Assembly: GCA_946478895.1 (NCBI GenBank)
Contig: CAMLDY010000020.1
Location: 1-32,553 of the forward strand
Reading direction: 5' to 3'
Origin: an uncultured Gemmatimonadota bacterium
GTDB lineage: Bacteria > Gemmatimonadota > Gemmatimonadetes > Gemmatimonadales > Gemmatimonadaceae
DNA length: 32,553 nucleotides
The first letter of the stretch is position 1. Each line of letters opens with the position of its first letter. Position numbers and translations under genes: made by a program. The notes below the pieces were generated by a model. It was not told the origin of the DNA. It did no database searches and saw nothing but the letters and a program-made list of their open reading frames with translations. Shown here piece after piece: positions 27,737 to 32,553 of the stretch.

Positions 27737-27806
27737 CTGCTGGCGCTCCGACAATGCCCGCGCACGGAAATTGATTGTGTCGGATGCGACCAAACCCTGA
27801 CCGTCC

Positions 27807-28238
27807 ATGACTGCTCCGACTACCAGCCAGCTGCGCGTCGATCGCCTTCCCCGCGACACTTTCAGAAGCATCCTCGCCGGATTGATCACCGCGCTGACCA
27901 TCGGCGGCTGGATCGACGCTCTCGGAAAAACCAGGATGCGTGGGGCTCTCGCGGCGCAGACCAAGCTGTGGTGGATCGAGCAGATCGTCGGCGTCGCGCT
28001 GGCTATCGTCTGCATCGGCATCATCATGCGGAAGCGCTCGTTTCTGTGGCCGGCGTTCTGGCTGACGGTGTACTCGCTGATCTTCGACATCGTGCGCTGG
28101 TACTTCGAGTTCCGCGAGCGCCAGATCCGCATCCCGATCGCGCTCGTTCTTTACGCGCTGTTTCTGTGGCGGATGTGGAAGACTCGACGCGAGGTCTCGG
28201 CCGTCGAGGACGGCGCTGTGGTGACGAGCACGGGCTAA
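27807..28238 (+). CDS. Multi-pass membrane protein of unknown function
   Basis: The 143-residue protein has hydrophobic segments at about 22-38, 56-74, 80-96 and 108-124, so about four membrane helices. The N terminus is polar and charged. The RWYFEFRERQIRIP segment between the last two helices is basic and likely cytoplasmic. No family motif is recognised, and no ribosome site precedes ATG 27807. It may share a transcript with the methyltransferase gene 70 bases upstream. Confidence 0.72.
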   Translation: MTAPTTSQLRVDRLPRDTFRSILAGLITALTIGGWIDALGKTRMRGALAAQTKLWWIEQIVGVALAIVCIGIIMRKRSFLWPAFWLTVYSLIFDIVRWYFEFRERQIRIPIALVLYALFLWRMWKTRREVSAVEDGAVVTSTG

Positions 28239-28401
28239 AGCGCCGCACAGTGGCGGTGCGCTGGTACCGGAGCTAAGTATTACCGGTGGGGAGCGATGTT
28301 GCCGATCCTGTCAAGCGTGCTGTCATACGTCCTTCGTCCCTTGTTCTGACCGACGCTCTCTCCTGAGCCGACGGCCCGACTCGATTCGAGTCGCGCTTGT
28401 T

Positions 28402-30117
28402 GTGACGATCGGTGCGGCGCTCCTCGCAACCTTCGCCGCGCCATCGACCGCGCAGCCACAGCTTCTTCCGAAAGCCGGTGACGGCGAGCAGTCGCGTGCG
28501 GACTCCGCGGACATCTCGAAGCGCGCCCACAATCAGCAGGCGAGCTTCGAGCGACGGCGTCGGCTGATGCTCCCGCGCTTCTACGTCGGCGCCGCTGACC
28601 ATTGCCTGATCGTCGGCCGGTTCTGCGAATGGCACCCCAACCTCAGGGACTACGTCGTCCCGGAAGAGGGGAAGAACATCAAGAAGGCGCGCGCGGAGCT
28701 GTTGCGCGATCTGAGCAAGGCGGCGGACGCGCTGCCGGGCGACGACTGGATCGCCGGCCAGCGCATTCGCTATCTGACCGAGGGCCGCGATACGTCGGCG
28801 GTGAGTGTCGCGCGCTCGTGTCGCGCGACGAAGTGGTGGTGCGACGCGCTGCTGGGCTTCGCGTTGCACGTGGCCGGCAACTATCTCGCGGCAGACAGCG
28901 CCTACGCTCTGGCACTGGAGGGCATGCCCTCACCGACCCGCTGCCATTGGCTGAACCTCGCGCCGCTCCTCGACGACGACATTCGAGGCACGTACCACAA
29001 GCTGCCCTGCCCCCAGCGGGAAGCGATCGATGAGCGGATATGGTGGGTCGCCGACCCGCTGTTCATGGTCCCCGGCAACGAGCGGCGCACCGAGCACTTC
29101 TCGCGGGTGCTGCACACTGTGCTGCAGTCAGAGTCGGTGAACACCTATGGCTCGAGCTGGGGCGGCGATCTGGCCGAGCTGATTCTGCGCTTCGGCTGGG
29201 CAGAGAAATGGACGCGTGAGCCGAGCCAGAGCATGTACCCCGAATCCCAGGGATCCGTGACCGGCCACGAGCGCGAGCCTGGGTACCATTTCTTTTTGAC
29301 GCAGCCGCCGCCCGACAGCCTGGCGTTGATCACCGACTCGGTGTTCGACATTTTCCAGTTCCCGCCGCGCGAGCAGTACTCGCCGGTGTACACGCGCGCA
29401 TTCGAGAAGCTCGACGCGCAGGTGGCGCGCTTCCGCCGCGGCGATTCCACCAGAGTGATCGCGTCGTTCGACGTCAGCACGGATACGATCTTCCGCAAAA
29501 CCAAGTTCACTGCGGCCCTGATCGCTACGGGCGACCCCGAGACGACGCCATCGATTACTCAAGTCGTGGAATCGCCGGTGAGGAACGTGCTCTCATTGTC
29601 GACTCCGTGGAAGTCGCAGCTGATCGGGGTCGAGCTGCTGGCGAAGGACAGCTCCGGCGCCGCGCGCTGGCGCTCGGGCTTCTCGGAGATCCCGCTCGAC
29701 TCAGGCCGAATCAGCGTCTCGGATTTACTGTTCGTCGACGGCGCGCCATCGCTGCCGAGCACGCTCGAGGAGGCGATTCCGCGCGCGCACGGCGGGACGA
29801 AATTCCGCCGCAACCAGAAGATCGGACTATTCTGGGAGCTTTACGGGAAGACTCCCGCCGATAGCTCACTGCCCATCTCACTCACCATCACGCCGGTGGA
29901 CGAGAGCCTGTTGCGCCGCGCATTCCGCGCCCTGCGAGTTGCGCCGAAGCTCACTCCGCTCAACATCCGCTGGCAGGAGAACGGTGGCGCCGGAGTTCTG
30001 TCGGCGCGCACCGTTGTGCTCGATCTCTCGCTGGTGCCGGCGGGCAAATACGCCGTCAAGCTCCAGGTCGGCGACGATGCCGGAGCTATGACCCAGCGCG
30101 TAATCGAGGTGAAGTAG
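28402..30117 (+). CDS. Secreted protein of unknown function with TPR-like segment
   Basis: I do not recognise this 571-residue protein. A signal-like N terminus (GAALLATFAAPSTAQ) precedes the mature part. Six cysteines within about 70-210 (for example DHCLIVGRFCEW and RSCRATKWWC) suggest disulphide bonds outside the cytoplasm. Residues about 130-180 read as a TPR-like helix pair (GFALHVAGNYLAADSAYALALEGMP). The LRFGWAEKWTR segment faintly recalls GWxTD domains, unproved. The C-terminal 300 residues are beta-rich. GTG 28402 leaves a very short signal n-region; the open frame continues upstream, where CTG 28363 would add LSRRPDSIRVALV. It converges with the M61 gene. Confidence 0.8.
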   Translation: MTIGAALLATFAAPSTAQPQLLPKAGDGEQSRADSADISKRAHNQQASFERRRRLMLPRFYVGAADHCLIVGRFCEWHPNLRDYVVPEEGKNIKKARAELLRDLSKAADALPGDDWIAGQRIRYLTEGRDTSAVSVARSCRATKWWCDALLGFALHVAGNYLAADSAYALALEGMPSPTRCHWLNLAPLLDDDIRGTYHKLPCPQREAIDERIWWVADPLFMVPGNERRTEHFSRVLHTVLQSESVNTYGSSWGGDLAELILRFGWAEKWTREPSQSMYPESQGSVTGHEREPGYHFFLTQPPPDSLALITDSVFDIFQFPPREQYSPVYTRAFEKLDAQVARFRRGDSTRVIASFDVSTDTIFRKTKFTAALIATGDPETTPSITQVVESPVRNVLSLSTPWKSQLIGVELLAKDSSGAARWRSGFSEIPLDSGRISVSDLLFVDGAPSLPSTLEEAIPRAHGGTKFRRNQKIGLFWELYGKTPADSSLPISLTITPVDESLLRRAFRALRVAPKLTPLNIRWQENGGAGVLSARTVVLDLSLVPAGKYAVKLQVGDDAGAMTQRVIEVK

Positions 30118-30120
30118 CGC

Positions 30121-31914
30121 TCAGGACGTCGTCCCTCTGAGGATTCCATTGCGAATCCGCACCGCCTTCGCAGGCGCGTTCGGGATCGGCGTCACTTTCA
30201 CGACACTCCGACGCGACAGCCTCACGGGCAGCTGCAGAGTCGTCGTCTGACTGCCGCGCCTGATGACCAGCGGGAGTGTCGTCAGCGCAGTACCTGCGTA
30301 GTGCGCGCGGAACTCATCGAAGGAATCGTCGTTGGTGATCCGGACATCTCCAATCGATACGATTCGGTCACCTACCTGGACACCTGCGGCGGCCGCGGCG
30401 CCCGATGGAACGATCTCGCTAATGGTGATGCCCGCGGTGTCGGATCCAGTTTGAACGCCGAGTCTCGGCTCGCGAATCGTGTCGATACTGGCTCGGAGTC
30501 CCGCGAGCCGTAGCACCGAGTCGATCGGCAGCGGCTCGCGTCCATCGACGTAGCGTCGGGCAAAATCCGCGAACGATTTCCCTCCCGCCGCGCGTGAGAC
30601 CTCGTTCCACCAATCGGCGCCGGTGAAGCCGCGGCCGCGCTTGTAGGTGTTGTCGTACAGCCGGCGCATCACCTGGTCGAGCGAGCCACGACTGTTGGAG
30701 GCATCGCGGATCATGACATCCAGAAGGAATCCGATGAAGCCGCCTTTGGGGTAGTACAAACCGCCGCTGCCGTCGGTCGAGCCAATCCACGCATTGAGGG
30801 ATGCATCGCTAACGGCGGTCGGTGGCGCGCTGTTGATCGAAGCGATTTCGCCGGCGATGAAGTCGAAGAACGCAGTGCTGTCCTGCTCGCCCCCGCGGGT
30901 AAGATCGAGCGCGCCGTAGTAGTCGGTGACCCCTTCGCTGACCCACAGCCACGTCGTCGGTTGCGCGTCGTCGTACCGGTAAGGAACGAGATCGGCGGGG
31001 CGCAGTCGCTTGACGTTCCAGGCGTGGAAGAACTCGTGGGAGTACAAGCCTGGCAGGTACGGCGCATCCAGCTGCGAGGTCAGCACCTCGTCTACCTGCG
31101 ATGCCTGGTGCTCGAGACCGCCGCCGTTGACGACGGTATCAGACCTCTGAAAGATCGTGTAATTCCTGAACGGCGCTTCACCGAAGATCTTGATGTGCTC
31201 CGGTACGAACTTGCGAAGGGCAGCGAACGTCCGGTCGCGTCGCGCGGTCGTGAGCGACGCCGCGGGATAGAACGCGAGCCGAATCCACTTGCCGGCGATC
31301 ATGGTGCTGTCGATGGCAAATCTGCCGACATAAAACGGCATATCGGTGAGATCGTGGTAGTTGCTGGCGCCGTAGGTATTGGGCGCGCCGAGCGGATCCA
31401 TTCCCGTGGCCACTCCCCACGATGGCTCGGTTCGTACCGTGACGCGCGCGGGCCAATTGAATCCGCGCCCAACCGGGTAGAGAAACACGTTCGTGCCGTT
31501 GAAGAACGCAAAGTTCGGAGACGTCCACGCCACCGCACGATCGACGGCATTGGCGAGATACCGGAACGAGACGCGAACGGTGCCCGCGCCGCGCGGATGA
31601 ATCTCCCACGTCTGGAAGTCCAGCTCCCGCCAGTCGAGTGGCGCGCCATTGGACTCGGCGTTGAATTCTGACACCCGACGCGAGAACCAGAGCAGTACAT
31701 AGTGACCCGGGGACCATGCCGGCAGCGCGAGAACTACGGGAGCACTGCCGGTGACGTTGAACGTCATCGACACGCCCAGTTGTCGTCTGCCGACGGCGGC
31801 TGAGTCGGCTGTGATTTCGTAGCGCACGTCAGTGATCGGCGCCGATGTGCGCAGTGTCTGCGCCGGTAGAGCAGCAGCGAGCGCAATCAACGCGGTTGCC
31901 GACAAGCGAATCAT
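30121..31914 (-). CDS. M61-family peptidase with PDZ domain
   Basis: The start at 31914 follows GGAG by five bases and gives 597 residues with a signal peptide ending ALPAQ. The zinc motif is H293-E294-F-F-H297 in a HEFFHAWNVKRLRP segment, with the third ligand in WVSEGVTDYYG, as in glycyl aminopeptidases of family M61. An N-terminal beta domain precedes it, and a PDZ domain is near the C terminus (about 505-560, LGVQTGSDTAGITISEIVPSG). It is probably a periplasmic or exported aminopeptidase. The stop is three bases from that of the previous gene. Confidence 0.94.
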   Translation of the reverse strand: MIRLSATALIALAAALPAQTLRTSAPITDVRYEITADSAAVGRRQLGVSMTFNVTGSAPVVLALPAWSPGHYVLLWFSRRVSEFNAESNGAPLDWRELDFQTWEIHPRGAGTVRVSFRYLANAVDRAVAWTSPNFAFFNGTNVFLYPVGRGFNWPARVTVRTEPSWGVATGMDPLGAPNTYGASNYHDLTDMPFYVGRFAIDSTMIAGKWIRLAFYPAASLTTARRDRTFAALRKFVPEHIKIFGEAPFRNYTIFQRSDTVVNGGGLEHQASQVDEVLTSQLDAPYLPGLYSHEFFHAWNVKRLRPADLVPYRYDDAQPTTWLWVSEGVTDYYGALDLTRGGEQDSTAFFDFIAGEIASINSAPPTAVSDASLNAWIGSTDGSGGLYYPKGGFIGFLLDVMIRDASNSRGSLDQVMRRLYDNTYKRGRGFTGADWWNEVSRAAGGKSFADFARRYVDGREPLPIDSVLRLAGLRASIDTIREPRLGVQTGSDTAGITISEIVPSGAAAAAGVQVGDRIVSIGDVRITNDDSFDEFRAHYAGTALTTLPLVIRRGSQTTTLQLPVRLSRRSVVKVTPIPNAPAKAVRIRNGILRGTTS

Positions 31915-31936
31915 TTTTTCTCCGATTCTCACAGGT

Positions 31937-31958
31937 AAAAACCCGCAACTACGCGGGT
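31937..31958 (-). promoter_or_regulatory. Terminator-like hairpin in the M61 leader
   Basis: On the minus strand ACCCGC and GCGGGT form a six-base stem with a six-base loop, followed by TTTT, about 23 bases before the M61 start. It could be a weak attenuator or a 5' stabilising hairpin. No gene ends here that needs a terminator. Confidence 0.4.
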
Positions 31959-31986
31959 GATTTATGCTCAATTCGTCGCGGACTCT

Positions 31987-32016
31987 TTGAACCTCTCGCC
32001 GCGCTGGCTGTATCAT
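31987..32016 (+). promoter_or_regulatory. Candidate promoter for the gene at 32051
   Basis: TTGAAC (31987-31992) and TATCAT (32011-32016) lie 18 bases apart, a reasonable sigma-70 match. The start codon is 35 bases past the -10. The minus-strand M61 gene diverges from the same region. Confidence 0.6.
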
Positions 32017-32050
32017 ACGTTAGCTGCCAGGTCACTCCAACGAAACCAAC

Positions 32051-32553
32051 GTGAAAATTATCGCAGGTCTTGTCGCTGGCTCGGTTCTGTTTTCTGGTGT
32101 CCTGAGTGCACAGACGCCGGCGCGGCTCACCGCGTCGCCGACGCGCCCACAGCCGGGCGCGATAGTCCGTCTCACTCTCACGGCACCCGCGAGACCGGCG
32201 GATTCGGTCGTGTCGGTGCGCGGCGCGCTCGCCGAGGAACCGCTGCACTTCATGCGCGCGGCGGACGGAACGTGGCACGCGATTGGTGGTGTGCCAGTCG
32301 ACGCCGAGGGAAGTCTCGTCGCGAACGCGGTCATTCATCGCGCTTCGGGGGGCACCGAGATCGCGCGGGTGCGTTTTACGTTGCCCCCGATTCCACCGCC
32401 GGTAGCACAGCCACTCGCGGTGGACAGCAGCTTCACCAAGCCGATGAGCCAGGCCACGATCGACCGTATCGCACGCGAGAATCAGCGTGCAAGGCAGATT
32501 GGCCGCGATGCGCACGATCATCCGCCGATGTGGACGGAGGCGTTCCTGAAGCC
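32051..32553 (+). CDS. Secreted protein, probable M23-peptidase N-terminal part (cut by window edge)
   Basis: GTG at 32051 opens a frame of 167 codons that runs off the right edge with no stop. A signal peptide (MKIIAGLVAGSVLFSGVLSAQ) starts it. The next 100 residues form a beta-rich Ig-like region with TPARLTASPTRPQPGAIVRL, and a Pro-rich PPIPPPVAQPL link follows. The VDSSFTKPMSQATIDRIAREN segment then begins, a lead-in I associate with secreted M23 peptidases. The catalytic domain itself would lie beyond the window, so the family call is inference. Confidence 0.7.
   Translation, partial: MKIIAGLVAGSVLFSGVLSAQTPARLTASPTRPQPGAIVRLTLTAPARPADSVVSVRGALAEEPLHFMRAADGTWHAIGGVPVDAEGSLVANAVIHRASGGTEIARVRFTLPPIPPPVAQPLAVDSSFTKPMSQATIDRIARENQRARQIGRDAHDHPPMWTEAFLK

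Overview
The window is GC-rich bacterial chromosome with dense, uniform coding and no sign of phage, insertion sequences, CRISPR, tRNA or rRNA. A SUF iron-sulphur system with SufU, many Tat- and Sec-type lipoproteins, NTF2-like, DinB and DUF2277 proteins and a GMC dehydrogenase with its gluconate-2-dehydrogenase-subunit-3 partner suggest a soil-type Gram-negative bacterium. Gemmatimonadota is my best guess, from gene style only; there is no marker gene to prove it.

Layout. (1) 72-4405, minus strand: a probable operon read from a TPP riboswitch through thiC, an M23 peptidase lipoprotein, a YhbY-type RNA-binding protein, a small tail-anchored protein, a 7Fe-type ferredoxin, a hexose-6-phosphate mutarotase and a FYVE-like zinc-finger microprotein. 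(2) 4522-8526: small membrane and lipoproteins on both strands, including a 53-residue glycine-rich membrane microprotein, two related glycine-zipper lipoproteins, an NTF2-like lipoprotein and a tail-anchored FHA protein. (3) 8527-8852: non-coding, with degenerate AGCTG-type repeats. (4) 8853-14854: a complete SUF iron-sulphur assembly locus split into two divergent arms, sufB-(small ORF)-sufC-sufD on minus and Rieske protein-sufS-sufU on plus, sharing a 162-base control region. (5) 15079-16913: a DUF4287/SRPBCC-like protein and an ankyrin protein. (6) 17046-24788: two tandem copies of a GMC dehydrogenase plus Tat-lipoprotein small subunit, then a small membrane protein, a Gfo/Idh/MocA oxidoreductase, a ROK sugar kinase and a NagB-fold sugar-phosphate protein. 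This looks like a sugar oxidation and uptake-side catabolic cluster. (7) 24875-28238: small accessory genes. (8) 28402-32553: an unknown secreted protein, an M61 peptidase and the start of a secreted protein that runs off the right edge.

How the parts may work together. The SUF arms provide a scaffold (SufBCD), a cysteine desulfurase (SufS) and its zinc-dependent sulphur-transfer partner (SufU). Their likely clients here include ThiC, the ferredoxin, the Rieske protein and the two GMC subunits, which each carry a C-x5-C-x3-C motif matching the 3Fe-4S site of FAD-glucose dehydrogenase complexes. The GMC cassette would oxidise a sugar or glycoside in the periplasm. The Gfo/Idh, ROK and NagB-like proteins could process the product in the cytoplasm, but substrates cannot be read from sequence alone.

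The least explained items are the FYVE-like zinc finger (72-290), the small ORF inside the SUF operon (11016-11183), the second GMC copy with an altered active-site residue, and the NagB-like protein that lacks the deaminase catalytic glutamate.
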